Source of the DNA: Sphagnum magellanicum
Lineage: Eukaryota > Streptophyta > Sphagnopsida > Sphagnales > Sphagnaceae
Length of the DNA: 64,000 nt
Assembly (NCBI GenBank): GCA_021904315.1
Contig: CM038911.1
Location: 14,543,390-14,607,389, forward strand
Reading direction: 5' to 3'
The translations under genes were made by a program, and so were the position numbers. The notes below the pieces were generated by a model, which was given only the letters and a program-made list of their open reading frames with translations, did no database searches and was not told the DNA's origin. Of the stretch, positions 45,555-56,826 are shown piece after piece (position 1 is the first letter of the stretch; each line of letters begins with the position of its first letter).

Positions 45555-47686
45555 ATGGAACTTATATATCAATTTATTTGGATTATACCTTTCCTTCCAT
45601 TTTTAGCCTCTATCTTAATAAGATTGGGTTTGTTATTCTTCCCAAAATCAACTAAAAGTTTTCGTTGTGTATGGGCTATTGTTAATATTTCATTATTAAG
45701 TATAGCTATGTCCATTTCTTTTGATATTTTTTGGCAACAAATTATAGGTAATTCCATTTATCGATACTTATGGTCCTGGATCTCCAACAAAAATATTATT
45801 TAAAAAGTAGGTCTCTTAATTGATCCACTTACTTCTATTATGTTAGTATTAATTACTACAATAGGAATTCTTTTTATGATTTATAGTGATAGTTACATGT
45901 CCCATGATCAAGGATATGTAAGATTCTTTGCATATTTGAGCCTTTTCACCGCTTCTATGTTAGGCTTAGTACTTAGTCCCAATCTAATACAAATTTATTT
46001 CTTTTGGGGATTAGTAGGGATGTGTGTTCCTACTTATTAATAGATTTTTGGTTCACCCGAACCTAATGCAGCTGAGGCTTGTAAAAAGGCTTTTATAATC
46101 AATCGTATAGGAGATTTCAAATTATTACTATGCATTTTAGGGTTTTATTGGATAACTGATAGTTTCAAATTTGAAACATTATTTGAACAATTTAATGATT
46201 TGCTTGTTAACAACAAAGTTAGCTTATGGTTTGTTATTTTGTGCATTTTTTTACTATTTTTAGGTCTAATAGCTAAATCCGCGCAATTTCTACTTCATGT
46301 ATGGTTACCCAATGCTTTGGAGGGACCTACTCCTATTTCTGCCCTTATCATGCTACTACCATGGTAGCAACAAGTATTTTTCTTGTAGTTAGTTTATTTC
46401 TTCTTTTTCATTTTTTACCTCTTATAATGGGTGTAATTTCTTGGATAGGTGTAGCAATGGCTCTATTAGGAGCTACCATAGCTCTTGCTCAAAGAGATAT
46501 TAAAAAAGGTTTAGTTTATTCTATTATGTTTCAATTAGGCTATATGATGCTAGCTCTCAATATAGGTTCCTACAAAGCTGGTCTATTTCATTTAATCACA
46601 CATGCTTATTCCAAAGCTTTATTATTTCTTGGATCCAAATCCATCATTCATTCTATGGAACCAATTGTTGGATATTCCCCCGGTAAGAGTCAAAATATGG
46701 CTTTTATGGGTGGTTTGAGAAAACATATGCCAATTACAGGGACAACTTTTCTTATCGATACACTTTATATTTGTGGTATTTCGCCTCTTGCTTATTTTTG
46801 GTCTGAGGATGAGATTCTTGCAAATAGTTGGTTGTATTTCCTAGTTATTGGATGGATAGCTTAAATCATGGCTGGACTAATTGCATTTTATATGTTTCGT
46901 ATATATTTCATCACTTTCGAAGGCAATTTTAGAGCCAATTCCTTCAAAGAATTTTTTCTTGTTTTGAATGTAACAACATCCAAAGAGTTAAATAGGAAAG
47001 AAAAAAGGCTTATCCCACTATTTGCAGACAATAAAATAAATATGGAAGGAGACGATGTTATCTTATCTCGGGTGAAATATAGTCTATATCCTAAATAATT
47101 AGATAAAAAAATGTTATTTCCTTTACTTGTACTAACAGTACCCACTTTATTTTCCGGATTTATAGGAGTTTTTACTTTGCAAGGACAATTGAATCTTGAT
47201 CCCTTGTTTCATTGGCTATATCCATTAATCAATGGTCCCTATGAAGTAATTTCTAAAGAAAATTGGTTGAAGTTTTTATCAAATGCAATGGCTTCAATTG
47301 GTATAGCTTTGTCCGGACTTTTTATTGCTTATTTCCTATATGGACCTATCCCTTTCCATTCACAAAATATACGGGATAATTTTGAACCATTATTAGAAGA
47401 AGGAAGGAACCCCTTTCTCCATTTCATATATAATTGGTCATTTTTCTGAAGATATATAGATGGTTATTACAATATCATTTTCGTTGTAGGTATACGATGA
47501 TTAACTAAAATCGGTTTTTTTCTCAACGAATAGGTAATAGATGGAGTTGTCAATGGAATTGGTATCTCAACTCTCCTTGGAGGAGAAAATTTCAAACAAA
47601 TGGAGGGAGGTAAGGATACCTTCTTATTTATTTAGATTAATTTTTGGTACATTCCTTCTATCACTCATAGTTTTTTTCACATTTTG
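45555..47686 (+). pseudogene. ndhF: ndhF (NDH subunit 5), broken
   Basis: Nearly full-length relic of the largest membrane subunit of the plastid NDH complex. It starts M-E-L-I-Y-Q-F-I-W-I-I-P at 45555. Open pieces run to 45803 (stop), 45840-46040 (two stops), then to about 46365 with a one-base frameshift inside A-L-I-M-L-L. Further pieces run to 46864 ([14 protein letters not shown]), 47098 and 47449, and a C-terminal part reaches about 47686 (I-D-G-V-V-N-G-I-G-I, Q-M-E-G-G). At least seven disruptions are visible. Neighbour order rpl21-ndhF-trnN marks the edge of the small single-copy region. Confidence 0.95.
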
Positions 47687-48510
47687 AATTACTTCCTACA
47701 TGTATGATTTTTATGTCTTTTAATATGAACTATAACCAACATTCCTTCAAAATGTCTTGAAAAAAATATTAATAATAGGAATAGGTATTGATTCAATTGA
47801 TTAAGTAGAATTTCAAAAAGTAAAAGTAATGACGTTATAATTGCCGATATGGATTCCCTTAATTGACTTCCCACTACTTCACTACTTCATCCACCAAAAC
47901 CACCGAATAGGCAAATCAAATAAAATCTTACATGTTCAAAGATTAATCTAAGAAAGGCTCTACAACTCGGGGTAGACAGAAGGATGAAAGGACACCAACA
48001 TGGGGCTTGATTGAAAGAAATTCTGTCATTGAATAGCAGTTCCAAGTGCTTGCTATAATGTTTGACTTAAATAAGGAGTGGGAAAGATGATAGGTAAAGG
48101 AGGTTATTAAGACCTTTTCACCATTATTTGCTAGCTTTTGGGGAAAAAAAAACACCCCATTGTCATTCACAAGGATGGAGAGGTCTTTGTTGCCCTTTGG
48201 TAGGGTGAATATACTTAGCAAACCAGCGAAATTGTAGCACCATGGAAATCAATTTATCAATGTGCATCGAAGAGACAATGGAGAAGATCATGGTGATGGT
48301 TATTTGCCTCCCTTTATCCTGGAGGCGCTCTCCAGGGAGGCGGAGGGGATTGCTATCACTATTTCTTTTTTGTATAATAAAAGGTAGGGTGTACGCAAAG
48401 TGAGTTCCAAGAGTTCCAAAGCTTTGGGTTTTTCAACGGTTCATACACCATAGGTAGGTTGGTTTAAAGAGCAAAAGTCTTTGAATATAAGATGAAATTT
48501 CCTGCATTGT
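47687..48510. other. Former ndhF-trnN spacer
   Basis: No plastid gene is recognised between ndhF and trnN. A 92-codon minus frame (48221-47943) is unrecognised. A GC-richer hairpin lies at 48307-48342, where GCCTCCCT pairs with AGGGAGGC and CTGGAG with CTCCAG. The small single-copy to inverted-repeat border of the source plastome should lie here or close by. Confidence 0.5.
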
Positions 48511-48582
48511 TCCTTAGTAGTTTAGTGGTAGAATGGTTGGTTATTAATCGATTGGTCATAAGTTCAAATCCTACCCGAGGAG
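48511..48582 (+). tRNA. trnN-GUU: Decayed plastid trnN-GUU
   Basis: 72 bp on the + strand match plastid tRNA-Asn. They have a 5' TCCTTAGTAG, an A-box TAGTTTAGTGGTAGAATGG, the anticodon region T-T-A-T-T-A-A (GTT changed to ATT, so the anticodon itself has mutated), and the T-arm AGTTCAAATCCTA. It is a relic with several C-to-T or G-to-A changes. Position between ndhF and trnR-ACG is normal. Confidence 0.9.
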
Positions 48583-48949
48583 ATCCTTTTTTTTTTTAAG
48601 AACTTGCTTTGACTGTTAGGAATAGGTAAAACAATCTTGTCATTGTTTGGATTCATGCAAACTAATGAAAAAAAATGAGAAGGATGTACTTGCTACTCCC
48701 AATAGTTTTTCAAAAAAATGGAAATAATGGCCTCTTTGAAACACTGAAAAAAAAAAAAACTAAGATCAACAAATCCACATTTTTTTGTTCTGATGGCATT
48801 GTCAAAGCCTAATTCCTAATTAGGGTGAAGGCTTCCATTTACCTACCACCATGTTATTAATTATTAGCTAGTAAAAATGTCAATTTATTTCTTAGAAATC
48901 ATTGATAATAAATAGGGTCATAACATGCGTTAAGATCTTGGTGTAGATG

Positions 48950-49831
48950 TGTCACAACCCTAGTTTTAGGCTTGCGACCAAAGCAAGGGCTTGTGAAGGT
49001 GCGAGCCAAAATGAAGCTCGAAAGTCACATTTCATGCCCTTGGGAGTGTAGGAGAGTGTGAGCAAATGAACCCCACACTCCCAAGTGAACTCCCACTTTG
49101 AAAGTTCGAGTCCCGATGGACTCTTGAATTTTCAAAAGGCGATTGCAAGGATCAAAACTCATTGGATTAAATAGTTCCTTATATCATTGAAAATTTCTTG
49201 GAACTTAAATGTCTAAAATGGGCTTGCATGACCCATTTGGTCACTTAAAACATAAGTTATGGCCAAAAGAAAGGCTGGGAGTCAAATTGCCAATTTGATT
49301 CCTAACCACTAAAAGTCTGGAATCGCCCTTATTTCCTTGCGTTCACATGTCATGTCACATATCGTTGGAAACCTCTCGATGAGGGCTACAAATTTTCTTC
49401 ATGCCTTACCTCAGTTGAAGGTATGAACACAAAGTTATGGGCCTCCAAAGTCGCAAGAGTCCCAATTTCAAGAATTTCGGGACTCCAACTTGGGAGTCCC
49501 GAGACAAAATGACATTTGGGTGTTGGCCTCATGGCCAGGCATAGAAAATAATATAAAGGGGAAGGTGGTGCCTTGCCCCAAGTTTGGGTCGTGGTGAGTT
49601 TTGTGAGTCCGTGGCTCCTATGTGCACTAACCAACTTATGTTTGGTTTGTGCAAGTCAATGTGAATGATTGACCCACTTGTCACTCGTCCTAATCCCCAT
49701 CCTGAAGCTCTAGCATGCCCCTTTACCCCCGAAGTGCTGCGAGCCAGGGAGCGTGCCCCAAGTTTTTATCCTTCCATTATTTTCATTTTAAACTCATAGT
49801 TGAGTCTATCAAGGAGCTTGGGAGTGCGTTA
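48950..49831 (+). mobile_element. Solo LTR, family copy A, in the trnN-trnR spacer
   Basis: An 882-bp element starts TGTCACAACCCTAG and ends GGAGTGCGTTA (originally ending CA), with flanking 5-bp repeats AGATG (48945-48949) and AAATG (49832-49836), one mismatch. It is similar along its whole length to the copies at 50081-50894 and 62525-63422. It contains a TATA-like ATATAAAGG near 49551 followed by a GGGGAAGG hairpin. There is no internal retrotransposon sequence, so it is a solo LTR left by recombination. Confidence 0.88.
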
Positions 49832-49904
49832 AAATGTAGTAGATCTGATGTTGGCTAAGAAAATATCTTGTTTTACAATCCCAGAAAGAACCTTTGGGGT
49901 TAGT

Positions 49905-49980
49905 TGTGCGTAAGGAGCGATTCAAACCCCCAACAATGTGGTTCATAACCATGTGTTTTAATCCTTTGAGCTACAGGTCT
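49905..49980 (-). tRNA. trnR-ACG: Decayed plastid trnR-ACG
   Basis: The minus strand matches plastid tRNA-Arg. It has GCTCAAAGGATTAAAACA in the D-arm region, an anticodon region changed from T-A-C-G-A to T-A-T-G-A, and a T-arm GGGTTTGAATCG. It is flanked on both sides by solo LTRs A and B but is still in normal plastid order between trnN and rrn5. It is a relic. Confidence 0.85.
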
Positions 49981-50080
49981 CGCCTCCACTAGATTTATTA
50001 TTAGGCACCTTTTCTAGAAGCAATATTTCCTCTCTTTAGCCCATCACGACAGAATGGTGAGGAAGATGTGAAAGCTTAGG

Positions 50081-50894
50081 TGACGCACTCCAAAGTCCCT
50101 AGTTAGACCCAAGTTGGGTCTAAGTTACTCTCATAACGGAATTGTGAGGAACTTGGGCTCCCAACTCTTAGCACTAGAAGGGGTAGAGGGGCATGCTGAA
50201 GCTTTGAGATGGGATTAGGAAGAATGAAAAGCTATTCACTTATTCAAACCTACATCAAATTAACCAACAAGTTGGTTAGTTCACTTTCTTGAGCACCTTC
50301 GGTGTTAGGACAAGCCACGGGTAACTCTGGACTCACTTGACTCACCACAGCCCAAACTCGGGGGAAGCCACCACCTTCCCCCATATAGTATATTATGTGC
50401 CTCTCCGTGACACCCACATCTGAATGGCTTTTTGTCCCAAGACTCCCAAGGAAGAATCCTGAAATTGTCCAGGTTTAGACTCTCGGGACTTTGCACGATC
50501 ATAACTTTTTGCTCAGACCTTTGATTGGGATGAGGTCTAAAGTAAAGTTGTAGTTCTCCTCGAGAGCTTTCCAACGGTGTGTCACACTCTACCTGCACAC
50601 ACCAGGATCGGGTCGATTCTCGACTTTTAGTGGTCGGGAGTCGAACTGGTAGTTTGACTCCCGACCCTTCTTTTTGCCATAACTTGTGCTTAAGATGTCC
50701 AAATGGCCCATGCGAGGCCATTTTCGACATCTACACTTCAATATTTTTCCAATGATATAAATAACACCCCAATGCAAGGTGTTTTGGCCCATGCAATCGA
50801 GCTCTGAAGTTTTGGGAGTCTCGGAGGACTCCCAAGTCCCAATTTCGGGAGTGTGAGTTTCATCTTCACACTCCCTCTAAGTAGGGTTGCGACA
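50081..50894 (-). mobile_element. Solo LTR, family copy B, in the trnR-rrn5 spacer
   Basis: An 814-bp element in minus orientation starts (reading minus) TGTCGCAACCCTAC at 50894 and ends GAGTGCGTCA at 50081. It is flanked by perfect 5-bp direct repeats TTAGG (50076-50080 and 50895-50899). TG...CA ends plus a 5-bp duplication identify an LTR. No internal region is present. The GGGGGAAG/CTTCCCCC hairpin lies at 50360-50382. Confidence 0.92.
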
Positions 50895-51039
50895 TTAGGA
50901 ATTTTTTCAATAAAAGAAAAAAAGAAGTATTACATTTTGAAGTGTGGAGTAAGAAGAGAGAAAAGAGATCAGAATTTTTATGTGTAGGGTTTTAAAATAG
51001 GTGACCCTTTTAAAAAAAATGAGACGTGAAATTTTTTTT

Positions 51040-51161
51040 CATCCTTGCATCAAGCTATTTTTCAATAGGGCTACCCCCACATTATTGTCACCGTAGTAGA
51101 GTTTCGCCACCAAGTTCGAGATGGATTGATGTGGTTCCTCTACACTTAAGACACTAGAATA
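51040..51161 (-). rRNA. rrn5: Decayed plastid 5S rRNA (rrn5)
   Basis: The minus strand closely follows plastid 5S rRNA over its full 121-122 bp, including the conserved block complementary to CACCAAGTTCGAGATGGATT. Scattered C-to-T and G-to-A differences and some small changes near the 3' end show it is a nuclear relic. It lies between the LTR-invaded trnR spacer and rrn4.5. Confidence 0.93.
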
Positions 51162-51362
51162 TCAACCCATAAACAAAGAACCCATAAAACGAAAGCATAA
51201 GGGAAAAACATATTAGCTAATAATTGTGAGGTTCTCATTCCAAAAGGTACACCATAGGTATACCTTCCAGGTATAGTTATTAGGTTGATGTTGTAAAATA
51301 ATCAAATAATGAAAATAGGTGGTTAATGCCTAATAAAAATAATCGGGTCATATAAGAACAAG

Positions 51363-51465
51363 GTTCAAATCTTTCGATCTGTTAGGATGCCTCAGTTGCA
51401 CACATTATTACACTTCCATTTGGCACCTATCGTGATGATAAACGGTTCATTTTGCCGTGACCTTA
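51363..51465 (-). rRNA. rrn4.5: Decayed plastid 4.5S rRNA (rrn4.5)
   Basis: The minus strand matches the land-plant plastid 4.5S rRNA over about 103 bp, with the conserved parts complementary to CTGTTAGGATGCCTCAG and CACCTATCGTGATGATAAAC. It sits about 110 bp from the 3' end of rrn23, the usual spacing. Transitions are scattered through it. Confidence 0.93.
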
Positions 51466-51574
51466 TTTTGGATTCTCGATATTTCTATCACTCTACTTTG
51501 AATTTTCAATATTTCTAATCGTTCCATCCCTTGCAAGGATGGAAAAATTTTCGTTATCTCGGTCATGTTTGGTT

Positions 51575-54415
51575 TATGATCAAAAACTTCCAAAGAAGTA
51601 AGAATAGGAGAGCACTCATCTTGAGGTGGGCTTCCTACTTAGATGTTTTTAGTAGTTATTTACTCCACATTTGGTTACCCAATGTCTACTGTGGGCACAA
51701 TAATTGGTACACCAAAGGTGCATCCTTCTTAGTCTTCTTGTACTAGGGAAAAGTCTTCTCAATGCTCTAACACCTTCATCGGATATTGACCAAATTGTTT
51801 CATGACGTTCTAAACCCAACTCATGTACCACTTTAATGGGCGAACAACCCAACCTTTGGAACATACTACCACCCCAAGTGGCAAAGAGTTGACATCAATG
51901 TGCCAAACCTTCATGTTGATGTGAACTTTTGGGGAAGATTAGCCTATTATCCTTAGAATAATTTTTATCCATTGAGTAATGACCCTTCCACTTGGCACCG
52001 TCAGGTCATTAAGGCTGACTTTTGTCCTTGCTCGACAAGTGGGTCTTAAAGTCAAGTTCCCTTTTGCTTTTACACTCAAAGGTTGATTTCGTCTAGCCTG
52101 AAAAAACTTTTGCATGCCTCCGTCACCTTTTGGGAGGCCTACGCCCCATAGAAATTGTCTACCTGAGACAATCCTTTGCCCCATAAGTCTTGACACAAGG
52201 TTAGAATTTTAGCTCTTCTAGAGTAATATTTCACTAATGGCTCAAACCCCCCCCCAAAAGGGGGCCTTTTTTGCCTTCCACCTAAGCTGTGTAAAAAGAG
52301 CCCAAAACCAATCCTAGGGAATAGTAAAGTTTCATAGGGTCATTCTATCTAGGTGCAAGTAGTCCGCATCTTCACAGACATGTCTATTTCACCGAGTCTC
52401 TCTTTTAAATAGTGCCTAGATTGTTATGCCTTTCATGCGGGTTGGAACTTACCCAACAAGGAATTTTGTTACCTTAGGACCATTATAGTTACAGCCGTCG
52501 TTCACATGGGCTTCAGTCGCCGACTTCCCTATCATCAGGTCACCAACTTCCTTAACCTTCTTGCACTAAATAGGCATCAGCCCCCATACATGGTTTTACG
52601 ACTTTACAAAGACCTATGTTTTTGGTAAACAATTGCCTAGCCCTGGTGATTACGACCTCTTTAATGAAAAGGTACCCCTTCTTTCGAAGTTATAAGGCTA
52701 TTTTGCCGAGTTCCTTGGAGAGAGTTGTCTCGCACCCCTAGCTATTCTCTACCTACTTACATGTGTCGATTTTGGGTACAGGTACCCACTTGTTAAAGGT
52801 TGTTCAAACTTTTCTTGGGAGTGTGGCATGGGTTATTTTAGCATTGTAGCATTTGGTATTCAAACGTTGGCTTGAGGTATTTTCTCTACCCCTCCTTACC
52901 CTAAAAAAATGAAGGTGAACTACCTTGTGTCCTTGAATTGATAACCATCTCTTGATTAACCTAGCTTCCTCTGTCCCTCAGGACCAACAAGGGGGTGCTA
53001 CATGAATATTCACATGTTGAGCATTGACTATGCCTTTTGGCCTAATCTTAGGCCCTGATTCACCTTTCGTGGACTGTGGAAGAACTCTTACGTTTTCGGG
53101 GCATTGGATTTTCACCAATGTCTACGTTACTCAAGTCAACATTCTTGCTTCCACTTCGTCCACACTTGCTTGCGCTGGTGCTTCCCCCTAATGTGGAACA
53201 CTCCCCTATCGATGTATTTTGACATCCCATAGTTTCGGCATATTGCTTAATTTTGTTCATCTTCGGCGCAAGAGCATTTGATAAATGAACTATTACACAT
53301 TTTTTCAAAGGTGGCTACTTCTAGGCAAACCTTTTGGCTATCTTTGCACTCCTACCTCCTTTACCATTAAATGGTCATTTAGGGACCTTAGTTGGTGATC
53401 TAGGTTGTATCTCTCTCGACAATGAAGCTTATCCCCCACCATCTCACTGGTTGACCCTTACCCCATGTTATTCGGAGATCATATTTAATATTTAGAGTTT
53501 GCTTCGATTTGGTATTGCTCTCACAGCCTACACTGAAATAGTGTTTTACCCCTAGATAGTTCAGTCAACTACTGCGCTTCAACGCATTTCAAGGAAAACC
53601 AGCTAGCTTTAGATTCAAGTGGCATTTCACCCTTAACCATAATTCATCTGTTGATTTTTCAACATTAATCAACTCGGACCTCAACTTTGTTTCACTTGAG
53701 CTTCATCCTGGTCATGGATAAATCACCCAGGTTCGAGTCCATAAGTAATGATAATTGCCCCAAGAAGACTCACTTTTGCAAAAGCTTCGATGGGTCCTCT
53801 TAATTAGGCCACTACCTATAAATCGCCGGTTCATTTTTCAACAGGCATGCGGTCAAAAATCTGATTCTCCTCCCACTACTTAGGAACTTACAATTTCATG
53901 TTTTATTTCACTCCCTGATGGGGGTTCTTTTCACCTTTCCCTCACAGTACTACTTTGTTGTCAGTCACCTAGCAGTATTTAGCTTTGCGAGGTGGTGTTT
54001 GTTCACATGAGATTCCATGTGCCCCATGCTACTCAAGTTAAAACGTAAGCTAGTGACGCTTTTAGCTATTGAACTTTCACCATCTGGGGTGCGAGACTCA
54101 ACCACTTCACCTAACAACACAACATTTATCTTGCTCTCCCACAACGTTATTTTCACGGTTTAGGTTATTCCCATTTTACTCATCGCTACTATGGAAATCA
54201 CTTTTGCTTTCTTTTCCTCTAGCTACTAAAATGTTTTAATTCGTTAGGTTGTCTCTTACTTACCTATGAATTCAACATCGGTTCAACAGGTTAACCCATT
54301 CAGGAATTTCTGGATCTATGCTTATTTTCAACTCCTCGAAGCATTTCATTGCTTGCTATGGCCTTCCTTGTCTTTGGGTGCCTAGGTATCCACCGTAAGC
54401 CTTTCCTCGTTTGAA
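51575..54415 (-). rRNA. rrn23: Decayed plastid 23S rRNA (rrn23), full length
   Basis: The minus strand is recognisable along its whole length (about 2.84 kb). The 5' end is the complement of CCACCGTAAGCCTTTCCTCG at 54415. Other marks are the complement of GGTTAACCCATTCAGGAATT (about 54290-54310) and the 3' part with the complement of GACGTTCTAAACCCAACTCA (about 51805-51825). There is no large deletion. Base changes are mainly transitions that disrupt many helices. The 3' end is placed by homology to about 20 bp. Open frames here are shadows of rRNA. Confidence 0.95.
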
Positions 54416-54565
54416 CATTGCCGTTAAAGGCTATACCATCCTAAGGTGCTAAATAGAAAGATCTTATCAACATCCATAAATAAAAAGTCATAGTTCAACC
54501 TACCTTGTATCATACTTATTTCATGTTATCACACATATGCCATTGTATTGGCTCATATTACAAGC

Positions 54566-55427
54566 TAAAAACAAGTGGATTCAAACCACTGACATCCACC
54601 ATAGGCTAAGCCACCATCTTTCAAGCCTCTTTAACCAATTCTACCAATATAGAGGCCAACAATAGACAATAACTCCCCCCCTCCCCCCCCCCCCCCCCCC
54701 CCCCCCCAACATAGCTTACAACTCTCCTCGTATTGTGTTCTCCAAAAAACAACTTTTGTTAAAAGGCATTGGTTGAGTTGGAATCTAATTTTAAGAACTC
54801 TTGTAGTTCAAAATTGTCTAGCTATAGAAGAACTCAAAACTCTTCTTCTTTTTTGCCTGACTCTTTAGTTTTAATAATGAATTGTTGCCCTTCTTCAACC
54901 CTTAGCCAATCAAAGTGGACAACTAGTTCAACTTTTTGAATCAAGTTCTATGGTCAATTTGTGACCCTTAGGTGCCTTCAACATCCCCAGGATGATCTCA
55001 TAATTCCTACGGGGTGGAGACGATGGGTTCGGTCCATGGCTTGTTTCTTTTGTCATATTGTGTTTAAAGGGTTGAAAAGAAATAATGCACCAAGTTGTTC
55101 ACAAGGGCCAATTTGATCCTCTTCCCCATGGATTATAGATGAAGTAACCCTAGGAAAGTCACCGACTCCAACTACTGCCCATGTACGATCCATACCAAAT
55201 CTAACCAACTACCCATCCTACCTTCTGTATGCTTTTGATAGCCCATCTTTGTCTTAGTAATTTTTTTTAGTGGCATGTTCTAATCCTTTTCCCCATTCCT
55301 GAAAAAAAGTTAGCCACCGATTTAAGTAAAAGATACTACCATTACCACCTAAACAATTAAGCATCCAACATGTAAGCGCAACAACCCAATTGTAAGGGCG
55401 GTGCTCTATTAATTGAGCTATGTCCCC
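54566..55427 (-). tRNA. trnA-UGC: Decayed plastid trnA-UGC with group II intron
   Basis: Minus strand: 5' exon at 55427-55391 (anticodon T-G-C now reads T-T-A-C-A in context, so the anticodon region has changed), intron about 55390-54601, 3' exon 54600-54566 with T-arm GGTTTGAATCCAC. The intron is retained at near-normal length and contains a C homopolymer of 25 bases (54683-54707, + strand) where plastids have a short G/C run. The retained intron shows DNA transfer. Position between rrn23 and trnI-GAU is normal. Confidence 0.88.
54683..54707. repeat. Run of 25 C inside the trnA intron
   Basis: An uninterrupted C25 run on the + strand, preceded by C-rich sequence. Plastid trnA introns have a short homopolymer near here, so it probably expanded after transfer. 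Assembly or sequencing error in the run length is possible. Confidence 0.85.
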
Positions 55428-55497
55428 TATACCCGAGCTGAGTGAAGCACGCATGAACAAATCATTTTATTTTTTTTGTGATTTCCCCCGGCACAGC

Positions 55498-56527
55498 TAG
55501 GCTATCTTGGACTTGAACCAGAGACTCCCCCTTGAAGTAAATTCTCACACTTACGTTATTATCCAATTGGAAGAAAATTAATAGATTTTCTATTTTTTAG
55601 GAGTAATTCATCCTTCCCGAATGCAACATACAACTTTTTGTTGTACTGTGCTTTCCAAGTGTGCTTATTCCATGTCCATTTCCCCTTTATTTTACTAGTA
55701 AGTTTTGGGAAGAGAACTTCGATGGGAAGAGAAAATAAGGTGTTGTGGGACCATCTTAGCCCAACCCTAGACACTTTAGGATCCTTTTTCGAACCTAAAT
55801 TCACCGTTAGAAAATAGATAAAAACATCCCATTACACTAATATGAGGGTTAGTGATTGAGAAGGTTGAAGACTAAGGAATTTGTTGAGAGTCATTTGCAC
55901 CAAACATTCTTATGACTAGATAGAATCTCGAAAGCCTTCCAAATAATTTTTTGATAGAATTTGGTTTCCTTTCCCCAGTGGACTTCCAAATAGGGAATAT
56001 TAATTGTTGCTTACTTTGGACCTCTAAGAAAAGCAGGAAAAGGCTCGAATGGTATGATCCTTCCATCACCTTAGAATCAAAAATCTTTGTGGGTGATCTT
56101 GTAGTTTTCAATTTGTGAAAATGTGTTATTTAGGTGTTCCATTTTCCACGTCTAGGCTAAACTTCAAAATGTGTTCGAAAGATAGCCATCCATATACTAA
56201 TAAGGAATATATGGATTTTTGAGAAGAGAGGAGCTTTGGATGACTAATCCCCCCTAGACCACTTAGATCCCATGAGTGAATGGTGAGTTGAATTTCCATT
56301 AGATCTCACCTAAATTGCCACCCTATCCATCCTCCTAAAAAAAAATGAAGTTTCAAAGCCTAGTTGAAATAGGAGGAGTACGCCATGCTAAGGTGCCTTG
56401 AATGATCAACATCTTCAAGTTAGGCGTTGATGAGCACATTGAACTATCTATGTGGCTAAAAACCTTCCCAACCCAAGCACAATGAGGCAATTATCAAGGA
56501 TGCGCTCTAACACTGAGCTAAACCATC
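55498..56527 (-). tRNA. trnI-GAU: Decayed plastid trnI-GAU with group II intron
   Basis: Minus strand: 5' exon 56527-56491 (D-arm TAGCTCAGTG type and the G-A-T-A-A anticodon-side end largely readable), intron about 56490-55533, 3' exon 55532-55498 with T-arm GGTTCAAGTCC. Intron landmarks near the 3' end match plastid trnI introns (the segment 55608-55665). Substitutions are scattered. It lies between rrn16 and trnA in the ribosomal operon order. Confidence 0.9.
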
Positions 56528-56826
56528 ATGCAAGCTTCCTCGGTTGTGAGACTTGCAACAATACCAAGGGCAAAGGAACACCCGTCCTTAACTTTTCTCG
56601 TTTAGGAGGAACAATGAGGTAAATGGGTTGTCATTAGCTTGTTTCGACCTAAGGTAATAAGTTCACGAACTTAATTTTACTCCACTTTTCATTGTCAAGA
56701 AAAAAAGAAGGAGGACTTCCATTTCTGAGCTTTGCTCAAATGATGTGGCTTGCTTCTTTTCAGGTGTTGAATTAGGTGTCAAGTAGTGTAAAATGAAAAG
56801 GCCCAACAAGCATTAGCTCTCCCTAA
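56528..56826. other. Former rrn16-trnI spacer
   Basis: Plastid-derived spacer of the ribosomal operon, about 300 bp, no gene seen. Confidence 0.6.

Noticed and set aside
48301..48345. The hairpin near 48307-48342 as a transcription terminator
   Set aside because: No T-run follows it and no gene ends just before it; kept only as a structural note.
50305..50792. A 141-codon minus frame at 50730-50305
   Set aside because: It lies inside solo LTR copy B; the other two LTR copies do not preserve the frame.
51649..54156. Several open frames of 60-85 codons on both strands (for example 52196-51939, 53308-53060)
   Set aside because: They lie within the plastid-derived 23S rRNA relic and are shadows of rRNA sequence, not genes.
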